A DNA stretch of 64,000 bases. It comes from an uncultured Clostridia bacterium (GTDB lineage Bacteria; Bacillota; Clostridia; JAAYHZ01). Shown here piece after piece: positions 46,394 to 55,324 of this stretch. A program made the translations under genes and the position numbers. The notes below the pieces were generated by a model. That model worked only from the letters and a program-made list of their open reading frames with translations, ran no database searches and was not told the DNA's origin. The stretch is from positions 1-64,000 of the forward strand of contig CALCRE010000047.1 in NCBI GenBank assembly GCA_937894465.1, in the 5' to 3' direction. Within the stretch, counting starts at the first letter, position 1. The number at the start of each line of letters is the position of its first letter.

Positions 46394-48217
46394 ATGAAGA
46401 AGCTACTGTGTTTACTATTAGCGGTGATGTTGGTTACATCCGTTGCAGCTTGCTCAAAGGGGGAAAATGCCCCTGATGGAACAACAGCGGAAGGTGGTAC
46501 GGAGACGATAAAAGTCGAGGAGAACCCTTTCAAGGAGTTTTTCGAAATTTCCTGGCTTGTACAAACGAACGAAACCTGGACCGAAAAACGATGGGATCAA
46601 AAAGAGTTGGAAAAAATGTTTAACGTGGACATTAATGTGTGGCCGGAGAACAGTGGAAATACAGAAAGAATGGCTCAGCTGATTGCAGCCGGGGATATCG
46701 CGGACTTCTTCTTTATGCCCGGGGCTCCCATGGATCCTTACGACATGTATGATAACGGTTTGATCCGGTCGATCACACTGCAACAAATGAAGGATTGGAT
46801 TCCCAGCTTTGTTAAAGACCTAGATAGAATCCCTGTAGGGTACTTATATCATCTTGTACCCGGGAAAACCGACGAATTTATTGGGTTTTCACACAATAGC
46901 GTTGGAAACTGTCAATATTTCTATGATGCGGCCTGTATCAACCTTGACTGGCTTGAAGAGATCGGATACGGAATTGATACAAGTAATTTAAAATCTGCGT
47001 ATTACGATCCTGAGGGAGAGTTTGCCTATTTTAATAACAAACTATTTTTCACACATGATCTATTTTCCTTTGACGAATTTAACGATATCTTGAAAAAGTT
47101 CACAGAAAACGACCCTGACGGCAACGGTGTAGACGATACTTTCGGCATGTTATACCTGCCTGAATCTAGTTCGACGAACTTTACACAAGAAGGATTGTTT
47201 GGTTTCGTTGATGATGGCAACTACCTGTACAAAGATCCTGTCACAGGTGATCACGTACCTAAGTATGCTTATACACCCTATAAGGATTATTTGGCATGGG
47301 TACAAGATACCATTACTAAAGGTTATATGGTTAGACTGCCGGGCCAAGGTGGATGGTATGAAGAATATCAAGCTTTAACCCGTTCAAACAAGTTCGGTGT
47401 AATGGGTATTAACGGTGGCGGCTATTACTCCTTGACCAGTGATGGTTACAGGGTGTTGCCTCCACAAAACATTATTCTTGACACAGACAAAGAAGCCCGT
47501 TTTGTTATCGGGCCCCTGTTAAATGGTCCTAACGGAAGAGCCGGAAGTCGTACATACGGGCTTGATCCATACGCCCCCTTGGGATCTTGGAGACTGCAAA
47601 TGATTGGTGGCGAGGTAAGTGATGCGAAACTTGAAAGAATTTGCGCAATCTTACAACATACTACCTGGGATGAAGGTGGAGATATCTATAAGAGCAAGTA
47701 TGTACGAGGCATCGAAGGTATTCACTATACTTGGGAAGGTGAGCCTGAAATCAGCATGAGAAAAGTTGTTCCTTTAGCCGAGCAACCTGATGAGTGGAAA
47801 CACTTTGGTAATCCGTATACATTCGTCCTATGGAATTTCCCTTCAACTGTACAACAAGGTATCGATAATGCCAAACGTACAGGACAATGGAGCTTTATGA
47901 CTTATGTGAATGACAACAACTTGTTCCAATCTTATGCCATTGACCCTGTAAAACATATCTCAGCGGCTTATATGGGAAGCGAATTGTTTAAGGCTCACAA
48001 CATTGACAAGAGTGAAGCTAATAATCAGCTAAATCCCATCATTAGCGACTTTAAAACTCGTACATTGAACGGTGAAATTGCGAATATCAACACGGAATGG
48101 ACCCAATACATAGATCAACTTTATGCAAACGGGCTTCAAATGTTGATAGATAAATACTATAACAATCCGGATTTTGTCGAATATGATCCGGGACAAAAAT
48201 ATACCATGAGAGATTAA
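46394..48217 (+). CDS. Extracellular solute-binding lipoprotein 1 (LplA-like, orphan)
   Basis: The 607-residue protein has a lipoprotein signal with Cys20 (LVTSVAAC), a short G/T/E-rich linker, and a mature domain starting VEENPFKEFFEISWLVQTNE, as in large ABC sugar-binding proteins of the LplA type. ENDPDGNGVDDTFG (about residues 240-250) is an EF-hand-like calcium loop usual in this family. The C-terminus LYANGLQMLIDKYYNNPDF is also typical. It should sit on the outer membrane face and capture oligosaccharides for an ABC importer, yet no permease genes flank it. It is clearly paralogous to the protein at 59485-61368. The ATG follows GGAGGTGG. Confidence 0.9.
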   Translation: MKKLLCLLLAVMLVTSVAACSKGENAPDGTTAEGGTETIKVEENPFKEFFEISWLVQTNETWTEKRWDQKELEKMFNVDINVWPENSGNTERMAQLIAAGDIADFFFMPGAPMDPYDMYDNGLIRSITLQQMKDWIPSFVKDLDRIPVGYLYHLVPGKTDEFIGFSHNSVGNCQYFYDAACINLDWLEEIGYGIDTSNLKSAYYDPEGEFAYFNNKLFFTHDLFSFDEFNDILKKFTENDPDGNGVDDTFGMLYLPESSSTNFTQEGLFGFVDDGNYLYKDPVTGDHVPKYAYTPYKDYLAWVQDTITKGYMVRLPGQGGWYEEYQALTRSNKFGVMGINGGGYYSLTSDGYRVLPPQNIILDTDKEARFVIGPLLNGPNGRAGSRTYGLDPYAPLGSWRLQMIGGEVSDAKLERICAILQHTTWDEGGDIYKSKYVRGIEGIHYTWEGEPEISMRKVVPLAEQPDEWKHFGNPYTFVLWNFPSTVQQGIDNAKRTGQWSFMTYVNDNNLFQSYAIDPVKHISAAYMGSELFKAHNIDKSEANNQLNPIISDFKTRTLNGEIANINTEWTQYIDQLYANGLQMLIDKYYNNPDFVEYDPGQKYTMRD

Positions 48218-48247
48218 TCATATATCTTTTGATCATGAAATGTTTGT

Positions 48248-48293
48248 AGGAAGGTGTTTTAAGCGCAATAATTGAGCAACACCTTCCTTTTTC
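48248..48293 (+). terminator. Terminator of solute-binding protein gene 1
   Basis: AGGAAGGTGTT (48248-48258) pairs with AACACCTTCCT (48278-48288), followed by TTTTTC. It is a standard intrinsic terminator about 30 bp after the stop. Confidence 0.85.
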
Positions 48294-48444
48294 TTTTGCG
48301 GGGAACAGCTTGCATATTTTTGGGTGCTGTTTAAACTGCAGCTTGTTTTTTGTTGAGAACCGTCCCTATCACATTTCTACAGTATGATAATTCGATATTA
48401 ACATATACTACCTAACAATAGAAAAATTGAAAAGGAGTATACTG

Positions 48445-50562
48445 ATGAACACAAATCAAAATGGGTTAAATATGAATGAACATGCTAAGAACAATCAACT
48501 TGCTGCATTTAGGGTAAAGCATGATGACCAGGTTCTTACAACCGACCAGGGAGTTCATGTATCGAATACCGATGATTCGCTAACGGCAGGGGCACGTGGT
48601 CCTACTTTGATGGAGGATTTTCATTTCCGTGAAAAACTGACGCATTTTGATCACGAACGTATTCCTGAACGTGTTGTGCACGCAAGAGGATTTGGTGTGC
48701 ATGGTTATTTCCAAGTATATGAACCTATGACACAGTTGACTAAAGCGAAGTTCCTTCAGGATCCTAATGTAAAAACACCGGTGTTTACACGTTTTTCTAC
48801 CGTAGTAGGTTCTAGGGGGTCAGCGGACACTGTAAGAGATGTTCGCGGATTTGCTGTAAAATTTTACACAGAGGATGGAAACCTTGATATTACAGGTAAT
48901 AATATGCCCATATTTTTTATACAGGATGCCATCAAATTTCCTGATCTTGTTCATGCAATCAAACCGGAACCGGACAATGAAATACCGCAAGCAGCTTCTG
49001 CTCATGACACTTTTTGGGACTTTGTCGTTAACACCCCGGAATTGACCCATATGATAATGTGGTTGATGTCTGACCGTGCTATTCCGCGTAGTTATCGAAT
49101 GATGGAAGGTTTTGGAGTTAACACTTTTAGACTGATCAATGAACAAGGCATTGCACGTTTTGTGCGATTTCATTGGAAGCCTTTGTTAGGTGTCCATTCC
49201 CTTGTATGGGATGAAGCACAAAAAATATCCGGAAAAGATCCTGACTTCCACCGACGTGATATATGGGATGCCATTAATAAAGGGGAATTTCCTGAATATG
49301 AATTCGGCATCCAAGTAATCGAAGAGCAAGATGAGTTCAAGTTTGGTTTTGATATTTTGGATCCTACGAAATTTTGGCCGGAAGAATTAATCCCTGTAAA
49401 AATCATTGGGAAAATGACACTGAATAAAAATGTCGAAAACTTTTTTGCTGAAACAGAGCAGGTGGCATTTTGTCCGTCAAATATTGTGCCCGGTCTGGAT
49501 TTCAGTAATGATCCTCTGTTGCAAGGCAGATTGTTCTCTTATTTGGATACCCAACTGATCCGCTTAGGGGGACCTAACTTCCATGAAATTCCGATCAATC
49601 GCTCCATAGCACCGGTTCATAATAATCAAAGAGACGGTTACCACAGAATGACCATTGATCATGGTAAAGTGAGCTATTCACCGAATTCATTGGCAAACAA
49701 CCGACCAAACCCCTGCGAGACGAGTGGATATCAGCATTACCAAGAGAAGGTGGAGGGTGTGAAGATCAGAGCTAGAAGCCTAAGCTTCCAAGATCATTTT
49801 TCCCAGGCGACTATGTTCTGGAATAGTATGTCACCTCCTGAAAAGCAACACATTATAAATGCTTTTCAATTTGAAGTGGGCAGTGTCAAGGACAAGCAAA
49901 TAAAACAACGGGTTGTGGATTTGTTTAACAATGTGGATCATGAGCTTGCAAAGCAAATCGCTATAGGTGTTGGTGCTACGCAACCCGGTAGCGGTAGAAC
50001 AGGTGCTTCGGAAACTTCCCCTGCAGTCAGTCAACTAAATACTATTATGACGGCAAAAACAAGGAAAGTCGCCATTCTGGCAGAAGACGGATTCAATCAT
50101 GCAGAGGTTTCCAAGTTGATGAATAGTTTAAACGGAGCAGGAGTTTGCTTTGAGGTGATCAGTAAAAACTTAGGCACTATAAAAAGCAGTGACCAAAAAG
50201 AACTGGAGGTTGTGAAGAATCATCATACAGGCACCTCTGTCTTATACGACGCTGTTTATGTTGCAGGTGGTAGAGCAAGTGTGGATGCAATGCTTGAATG
50301 CGGAGAGGCACTCCATTTTGTCAATGAGGCTTTTAAACACTGCAAAACAGTAGGCGCTGCCAATGAAGGTGTGGATCTGTTGAAAGTTAGCAGTATTACA
50401 GGGGTTAACTATTCCAAAGGAGAGAATATTGTTTCAGAGCTTGGTGTGCTCACCCAAAACAAAGCTGATAATTTAACGGAATTTTGTAAACAGTTTATTG
50501 ATGCAATCGCAAAACACCGCCACTGGGAACGCGAAAGCGTCAAGGGCACTGTTCCGGCTTAA
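48445..50562 (+). CDS. katE: Large-subunit monofunctional catalase (HPII/KatE type)
   Basis: The 705-residue heme catalase has catalytic His79 (RVVHARGFGVHGYFQVYE), Asn152 (DITGNNMPIFFIQDAIKFPD) and proximal heme ligand Tyr366 (RLFSYLDTQLIRLG). Residues about 545-700 form the extra C-terminal flavodoxin/class I GATase-like domain (KVAILAEDGFNHAEVSKLMN, VYVAGGRASVDAMLECGEAL) that marks large-subunit catalases. The ATG at 48445 has AAAGGAG upstream; the in-frame start at 48427 has no site. It detoxifies hydrogen peroxide, a sensible defence for an anaerobe exposed to oxygen. Confidence 0.95.
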   Translation: MNTNQNGLNMNEHAKNNQLAAFRVKHDDQVLTTDQGVHVSNTDDSLTAGARGPTLMEDFHFREKLTHFDHERIPERVVHARGFGVHGYFQVYEPMTQLTKAKFLQDPNVKTPVFTRFSTVVGSRGSADTVRDVRGFAVKFYTEDGNLDITGNNMPIFFIQDAIKFPDLVHAIKPEPDNEIPQAASAHDTFWDFVVNTPELTHMIMWLMSDRAIPRSYRMMEGFGVNTFRLINEQGIARFVRFHWKPLLGVHSLVWDEAQKISGKDPDFHRRDIWDAINKGEFPEYEFGIQVIEEQDEFKFGFDILDPTKFWPEELIPVKIIGKMTLNKNVENFFAETEQVAFCPSNIVPGLDFSNDPLLQGRLFSYLDTQLIRLGGPNFHEIPINRSIAPVHNNQRDGYHRMTIDHGKVSYSPNSLANNRPNPCETSGYQHYQEKVEGVKIRARSLSFQDHFSQATMFWNSMSPPEKQHIINAFQFEVGSVKDKQIKQRVVDLFNNVDHELAKQIAIGVGATQPGSGRTGASETSPAVSQLNTIMTAKTRKVAILAEDGFNHAEVSKLMNSLNGAGVCFEVISKNLGTIKSSDQKELEVVKNHHTGTSVLYDAVYVAGGRASVDAMLECGEALHFVNEAFKHCKTVGAANEGVDLLKVSSITGVNYSKGENIVSELGVLTQNKADNLTEFCKQFIDAIAKHRHWERESVKGTVPA

Positions 50563-50584
50563 ATAAACGAAAGGAACTAAAACC

Positions 50585-50671
50585 ATGCATCAATTTATAA
50601 CGGTTGTATGGAAATCCGTTTTAATTTTTGTCGAATTAGTAGGAGGTTGTGTGCTTACGTTGTACAAATGA
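50585..50671 (+). CDS. Possible 28-residue hydrophobic small protein
   Basis: The 28-codon ORF starts 9 bp after AAAGGA and reads MHQFITVVWKSVLIFVELVG followed by GCVLTLYK. It would make one membrane helix with a basic end. It sits between the catalase and DUF454 genes. I recognise no family; small membrane peptides of this kind exist, but random AT-rich DNA can also produce one. Confidence 0.3.
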   Translation: MHQFITVVWKSVLIFVELVGGCVLTLYK

Positions 50672-50772
50672 TTGAGTGAATGTGGTTTTTTCCTTCATTT
50701 AAAAAGCTTGAAATTCAGAAAGATAGCCGAAGGATGGTTTGTATGTCAGCTTGAAGAAAGGCCATTTACACA

Positions 50773-51213
50773 ATGTTCAAAAAGTTGAGGACTAAAGTAC
50801 AAAGCGGTTTTGGTGCAAAGAGAACCATACTGATGGGCATAGGGTCTGTTTTCGTCGGGTTAGGATTGCTGGGTATCCTTTTACCTGTTCTTCCTACCAC
50901 TCCTTTTTTGCTGATTGCTTCTGCATGCTACTTCAAATCATCAGAAAAGTGTTATTGGCGTTTATTGAGCAACCGATTTTGCGGTCATATTCTTAGAGGC
51001 TACAGGGAAGGTAGAGGCATTCCCATTAGAACAAAGCTTTTTGCCATATCAATGATATGGTTGAGTATTCCACTATCAATTCGTTATGTGATTTCTTCTG
51101 TTCTCATCAAGGTGCTTATATCGGTAATTGCTATGGTTGTGACGGTTTACTTGATTTTAATCAAAGCAAAAGATGACATAAGTAATGATGTTATCTTCAA
51201 AGCAGACGAGTAA
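50773..51213 (+). CDS. DUF454 (YbaN-like) inner membrane protein
   Basis: The 146-residue protein has the DUF454 signature GLGLLGILLPVLPTTPFLLI and ASACYFKSSEKCYWRLLSNR, with about four hydrophobic segments. The function is unknown; the family is widespread. The start ATG at 50773 has only a weak AAGG-type site. Confidence 0.85.
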   Translation: MFKKLRTKVQSGFGAKRTILMGIGSVFVGLGLLGILLPVLPTTPFLLIASACYFKSSEKCYWRLLSNRFCGHILRGYREGRGIPIRTKLFAISMIWLSIPLSIRYVISSVLIKVLISVIAMVVTVYLILIKAKDDISNDVIFKADE

Positions 51214-51351
51214 GAAAAATTATGGTAAATAGATCAAGGCGCTTTTTGGAACTTTTAATTCTACTTAGCGCTTTGCTTATATACATCAAACTTTCTTAAA
51301 AAGCTTAAGTTAACATAAAAAAGGTTGTATAGTGACGCATTTGCCGTTATT

Positions 51352-51380
51352 ATGTTACTAGATAATTTGTGAGGTAACAT
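51352..51380 (+). promoter_or_regulatory. Inverted repeat around the chrA ribosome site
   Basis: ATGTTAC (51352-51358) and GTAACAT (51374-51380) form a perfect 7-bp dyad with a 15-nt gap. The right arm contains part of the GAGGT ribosome site just before the ATG at 51383. In RNA the hairpin would mask initiation; in DNA it could be an operator. Which of these applies is not decided by sequence. Confidence 0.35.
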
Positions 51381-51382
51381 GT

Positions 51383-51835
51383 ATGGGAATGGATCGTCAC
51401 GATAAAAGGATACCTTGGAGTACCTTTTTAAAGGATGTTTTCATCTGTTCGTTGGGTTCGTATGGTGGCCCCGAAGCACACTTTGGTGTCTTTACCGACC
51501 AATTGGTAACCAAGAAAAAATATTTGACAGAAGAAGAGTTGGCTGAACTGATCGCATTGACCATCATTTTGCCCGGTCCTAGCAGCACACAAACCATTGT
51601 GGCTGTCGGTCATAAGGTGGGAGGGCAAGGTTTGGCGCTTTTAACCATGTTGGCATGGTCTTTACCTGTTCTTGTGCTAATGACTTTGCTTTCTTTCTTG
51701 ATTCCGTTCTTAGGAAATATCACCGGTTTTAAAGAAGGGCTCCGTTACATCGGCCCAATGGCGGTAGGCTTTATATTCATAGCAGCTTTTCGCATCGGGA
51801 AAAGCGTCATAAAGGATAAAATCACTTTTTTGTGA
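51383..51835 (+). pseudogene. Truncated chromate-transporter (ChrA) gene
   Basis: The 150 residues match the N-terminal part of a ChrA (CHR family) half: FLKDVFICSLGSYGGPEAHF, VTKKKYLTEEELAELIALTI, LPGPSSTQTIVAVGHKVGGQ and LRYIGPMAVGFIFIAAFRIG. A normal short ChrA half is about 190 residues with further membrane helices after KITFL, where this one stops at a T-rich run. The partner half is also absent. It is probably a deletion remnant, although a short product could still be made. The downstream gene starts 13 bp later. Confidence 0.75.
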
Positions 51836-51848
51836 GGTTATAAAGGTT

Positions 51849-52277
51849 TTGTACGAGCCTGATTTGGAAAGGATCTACAGAGCGATATCCATGCTTCAAA
51901 CATACGCATGTATGGAAAACAAGGGAGCATATGAAGGGCTGCTTCAATATTACGAGAGCTTAGGTTCCGCAGAAACCCTTGAGGATGTTCACCTGAGAAA
52001 GAGAATTGTTGAGGTGCTTGGAAGGTTTGACTCAGAAAGAAGAGTCATAGAGGCTTATGTTAACGAATTGAAACGCTCACCGTCAAACAACACCACAAAT
52101 CAATTGTATCAATTGATATTGGATCGTCTGAATAAGGCTGATCATGAAATTGTCAGTGAATTGTTATGGAAGCTGCTGGAGGAGAAAAAGTATAGTACCA
52201 AGATGAAGAATAAGATCACGGTAATTGCAGAAGGATATGATGACGATGAATATGAAAGAGGATATTTTTTTCTATGA
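51849..52277 (+). CDS. Hypothetical helical protein coupled to the ANT(6)-like gene
   Basis: The 142-residue protein starts at TTG 51849, about 10 bp after GAGGT. It is predicted all-helical and charged (MYEPDLERIYRAISMLQTYA, LRKRIVEVLGRFDSERRVIE, ADHEIVSELLWKLLEEKKYS), ending in an acidic EGYDDDEYERG tail. I recognise no family. Its stop overlaps the ATG of the nucleotidyltransferase gene by 4 bp, so the two are translationally coupled and may act together. Confidence 0.6.
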   Translation: MYEPDLERIYRAISMLQTYACMENKGAYEGLLQYYESLGSAETLEDVHLRKRIVEVLGRFDSERRVIEAYVNELKRSPSNNTTNQLYQLILDRLNKADHEIVSELLWKLLEEKKYSTKMKNKITVIAEGYDDDEYERGYFFL

Positions 52278-53113
52278 GAACCCAACAAGAATTTATGGGC
52301 ACAATCCATGATTTTGCAAAACTACATGAAAAGATACGTGTGGTAACAATTGAAGGCTCTCGTACCAATGTTAATGTTCCAAAAGATGAGTTTCAAGATT
52401 TCGACATCACCTTTTTTGTGACGGACATGAATTCTTTTTTATCAAATGATGAATGGCTTGCATGTTTCGGTAAAATTCTGATCTTGCAAAAGCCGGAAAA
52501 CATGGTGTTATTTCCATCGGAAGAAGAAGGTTTCTCTTATCTTATGATGTTTGATGATTACTTGAAGATGGATTTAACATTATTACCTCTGGAAGAATGG
52601 AATGAATACTTACTTCGAGAGCCTTTGGCCGAAATTTTACTGGATAAGGACGGTATCGTTAAGGTGAATGTGGTACCAAGTGATGAAAGCTTCCATGTAA
52701 AGAAGCCCACAGAGCGGGAGTTTGACGATTGCTGCAATGAATTTTGGTTTGTAACCACCTATGTCGTAAAGGGATTGTGTCGAAAGGAAATATTGTTTGC
52801 CAATCATCATATGGATCAAATCTTACGAAGAGAATTATTGCGGATGATCTCTTGGAAGGTGGGGATAGAAACGAATTTTTCACTAAGTGTAGGTAAACAT
52901 TATAAATATCTGGATCAATATGTCTCGAAAGAGTTGTGGGACAAGCTGTTATCCACCTACGTTATAGATTCCTATGAAAATGTTTGGAAGTCATTGCTCA
53001 CATGTAATGAATTATTTCGGAGAGTATCTAGAGAAGTAGCTGAAAAACTAAAGTTTTTCTATCCTGATTATGATCGGAATGTGTCCGGATATGTGAAGGA
53101 TATGGAGCAATAA
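52274..53113 (+). CDS. Aminoglycoside 6-adenylyltransferase-like protein (ANT(6)/AadK family)
   Basis: The 279-residue protein has the nucleotidyltransferase core GSR (residues 28-30) with Asp42 and Asp44 in DEFQDFDITFFV, and the third acidic residue Asp100 in MMFDDYLKMDLTLLP. The tail WFVTTYVVKGLCRKEILFAN, RRELLRMISWKVGIETNFSL and GKHYKYLDQYVSKELW is typical of ANT(6) enzymes that adenylylate streptomycin. The length is normal. Chromosomal members are often weakly active or of unknown substrate, so resistance is a prediction only. It is coupled to the preceding hypothetical gene by ATGA. Confidence 0.87.
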   Translation: MRTQQEFMGTIHDFAKLHEKIRVVTIEGSRTNVNVPKDEFQDFDITFFVTDMNSFLSNDEWLACFGKILILQKPENMVLFPSEEEGFSYLMMFDDYLKMDLTLLPLEEWNEYLLREPLAEILLDKDGIVKVNVVPSDESFHVKKPTEREFDDCCNEFWFVTTYVVKGLCRKEILFANHHMDQILRRELLRMISWKVGIETNFSLSVGKHYKYLDQYVSKELWDKLLSTYVIDSYENVWKSLLTCNELFRRVSREVAEKLKFFYPDYDRNVSGYVKDMEQ

Positions 53114-53147
53114 TATTCAAAGTAATTAACCAGGAGGAGTAAATGAT

Positions 53148-53717
53148 ATGGAGAAGAATATTGCTAACAAACTGTCTTTGGACCGACAACAAGAATTGCT
53201 CCAAATATTAAAGGAACGTTTTGAGAAAAACAGAAAATATCATCAAAACATAGAGTGGAACCATGTGCAAGAGAAGCTGTTGGCTAATCTGGAAAAGTTA
53301 TGGTCTCTTGATCAAATGGAAATCACCGGTGGGGAACCGGATGTGATTGGTTATGATAAAAAAACCGATGAATATATTTTTGTTGATTGCTCCCCTGAAA
53401 CACCAAAAGGCCGTAGAAGTATATGCTACGACCGACAAGCATTGGAGTCCAGAAAGCAAAACAAACCGGAAACCAGTGCGATGGATATGGCATTTGCTAT
53501 GGGGATCGAAATGTTAACCGAGGAACAATACCGGACACTACAAGAGCTTGGTGAATTTGACACCAAAACTTCCAGTTGGTTGAAAACACCGGACAGCATA
53601 AGAAAATTGGGAGGCGCACTCTTTTGTGACCGCCGTTACAACAGGGTTTTTGTATATCACAATGGTGCGGAATCCTATTACGCAGTCCGGGGATTTCGCG
53701 GTATGTTAAGGGTGTAA
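53148..53717 (+). CDS. DUF4256 family protein
   Basis: The 189-residue protein matches DUF4256: LQILKERFEKNRKYHQNIEW, ITGGEPDVIGYDKKTDEYIF, VDCSPETPKGRRSICYDRQA, GIEMLTEEQYRTLQELGEFD, TKTSSWLKTPDSIRKLGGAL and a C-terminal FCDRRYNRVFVYHNGAESYY. The function is unknown. The ATG follows AGGAGG. It is convergent with the acetyltransferase gene; the two stops are 3 bp apart. Confidence 0.87.
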   Translation: MEKNIANKLSLDRQQELLQILKERFEKNRKYHQNIEWNHVQEKLLANLEKLWSLDQMEITGGEPDVIGYDKKTDEYIFVDCSPETPKGRRSICYDRQALESRKQNKPETSAMDMAFAMGIEMLTEEQYRTLQELGEFDTKTSSWLKTPDSIRKLGGALFCDRRYNRVFVYHNGAESYYAVRGFRGMLRV

Positions 53718-53719
53718 GG

Positions 53720-54361
53720 TTATTCTTCCGGTACTTTGCAATCGGCCAGTATATCAGGTTTGTAACGCATGCTGTCCTCTTCCGTGATTTGACGAATCAC
53801 TTTACAGGGCACACCGGCGGCAATAGAATTCGGCGGGATGTCACGGGTTACCACACTTCCTGCGCCTATGACACATCCGTCTCCTATTGTGACGCCACCG
53901 CAAACAGTGACGTTGGCTGAGAGCCACACATCATTTCCTATTGTGACGGGCTTGGCATAACACATATGCTTTGGCTCGCCGTTTTGATTAATCATGGTGC
54001 GACGTTCCGAGGCAATGAGGGGATGAATGGGTGTCACAATGGTTACGTTAGGGCCAAAACTGCAATGATCCCCAATAGTGACATTTGCATCATCTTGAAT
54101 GGTCAGGTTATAGTTGCCGAAGAATCGATCTCCGATTTGGGTATGGATGCCATAATGAAAGAAGACCGGCCCTTGGATAAAGCAGTTCTTTCCTCTTTTC
54201 CCTACGAGTTTAGCCAAAATAGCTTCCCGTTCTTCCGTTTCATCTTCTAATGTACGGCTATACAAACTGCTTAGGTTATGAGCGCGTAATTTGATCGCTC
54301 GCAATTCAGGAGCACCCGGGGCAAATAGAATACCTTGCATGATTCGTTTTTCTTCACTCAT
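53720..54361 (-). CDS. Sugar O-acetyltransferase (maltose acetyltransferase/LacA-like)
   Basis: The 213-residue protein is a left-handed beta-helix acetyltransferase: an N-terminal maltose-acetyltransferase cap (residues 1-60), then hexapeptide repeats (IGDRFFGNYNLTIQDDANVT, IGDHCSFGPNVTIVTPIHPL with the catalytic-type His in HPL, IGNDVWLSANVTVCGGVTIG, DGCVIGAGSVVTRDIPPNS). It would transfer acetyl from acetyl-CoA to a sugar hydroxyl. It starts 13 bp after the epimerase-like gene, in the same direction, behind AGGAG. Confidence 0.9.
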   Translation of the reverse strand: MSEEKRIMQGILFAPGAPELRAIKLRAHNLSSLYSRTLEDETEEREAILAKLVGKRGKNCFIQGPVFFHYGIHTQIGDRFFGNYNLTIQDDANVTIGDHCSFGPNVTIVTPIHPLIASERRTMINQNGEPKHMCYAKPVTIGNDVWLSANVTVCGGVTIGDGCVIGAGSVVTRDIPPNSIAAGVPCKVIRQITEEDSMRYKPDILADCKVPEE

Positions 54362-54374
54362 TTAATTTTTTCTC

Positions 54375-55154
54375 CTAATCTTCTGATAAAGGACTTTTAA
54401 TCCCTTTGCTTATTATATATTCAAAACTTTCTCTTGCACAGACAAATGCATCTTTCCGGAAACTTTCCTGCTCGGCTAATCCCCACTGGACACCGGTACG
54501 CCGGCATGCTTCAAATATGAGAGGCCAACGGATTTGCCCTTGCCCTGCAGGGACCAAATACTCTTTATCGTCAGAGAATACTGCAGAGTCTTTTATATGG
54601 CAGATTTGTATCCGTCCTTTGTAACGTTCTAAAAGCCCGACAGGGTCAATTTCGGCTTTTACGGCGTGGTATATGCAAAAAACCAACCCTATATCCTCCG
54701 GTAGCATTTCCATTACCAGATCCACAGCGCTAACACCTCTTACTTTTGCAAAATTAAAACTTACCGGATGGTATGTCAGCTGGATTCCATGATTCTCTAG
54801 TACCTTTGACATATGAACCATATCAGTGCAAAATGCTTGGATCCCTTCCGGGTTCATTTGGCTTTCAGGGATGGTGCTGACACAGAGGCTGGGGCTGTTC
54901 CACACTTTGTTCATGGTGATATATAGATCGAGGTTGTTCTTGACATTGGAAAAGCTGTCTTGGGTGGCAATACAGGTAAGGCCTGTCTCTTGTAAGGCTT
55001 CCTTTACAGATTCGAAAGGCACATCCGGGTGAATCCATTGAAGCTGCAGATGTCGGTAACCGATGTCTTTAAGCTTTGCAAAGGTGGATAGGACATCCGA
55101 AGCTGTGGTAAGGTAATCTTTAAGGCTGGATGCTTGATAGCCGATAGTAGTCAT
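54375..55154 (-). CDS. Sugar phosphate isomerase/epimerase family TIM barrel
   Basis: The 259-residue protein belongs to the AP-endonuclease-2-like TIM barrels of sugar isomerases and epimerases: KLKDIGYRHLQLQWIHPDVP, GIQLTYHPVSFNF, DIGLVFCIYHAVKAEIDPVG, IQICHIKDS, LVPAGQGQIRWPLIFEACR and QWGLAEQESFRK. His, Glu and Asp residues in these segments would bind the metal. The exact substrate is unknown. It heads a two-gene operon with the acetyltransferase and is divergent from the beta-lactamase-fold gene, sharing a 170-bp intergenic region. Confidence 0.88.
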   Translation of the reverse strand: MTTIGYQASSLKDYLTTASDVLSTFAKLKDIGYRHLQLQWIHPDVPFESVKEALQETGLTCIATQDSFSNVKNNLDLYITMNKVWNSPSLCVSTIPESQMNPEGIQAFCTDMVHMSKVLENHGIQLTYHPVSFNFAKVRGVSAVDLVMEMLPEDIGLVFCIYHAVKAEIDPVGLLERYKGRIQICHIKDSAVFSDDKEYLVPAGQGQIRWPLIFEACRRTGVQWGLAEQESFRKDAFVCARESFEYIISKGIKSPLSED

Positions 55155-55324
55155 AGAAATCCTCCTTTGACGAACATAAGATAAATGTTTTAACTATTTG
55201 AAACAACCCTACATCAAAAATAAAGTAAAGTCAATGAAGTGTCTGTTTACAAACAAAGGCCAAATGGGATAAATTATATTGTGTTTAATAAAAGAAAAAT
55301 AGATTCAAGGTAAAAGGAGAGCCC

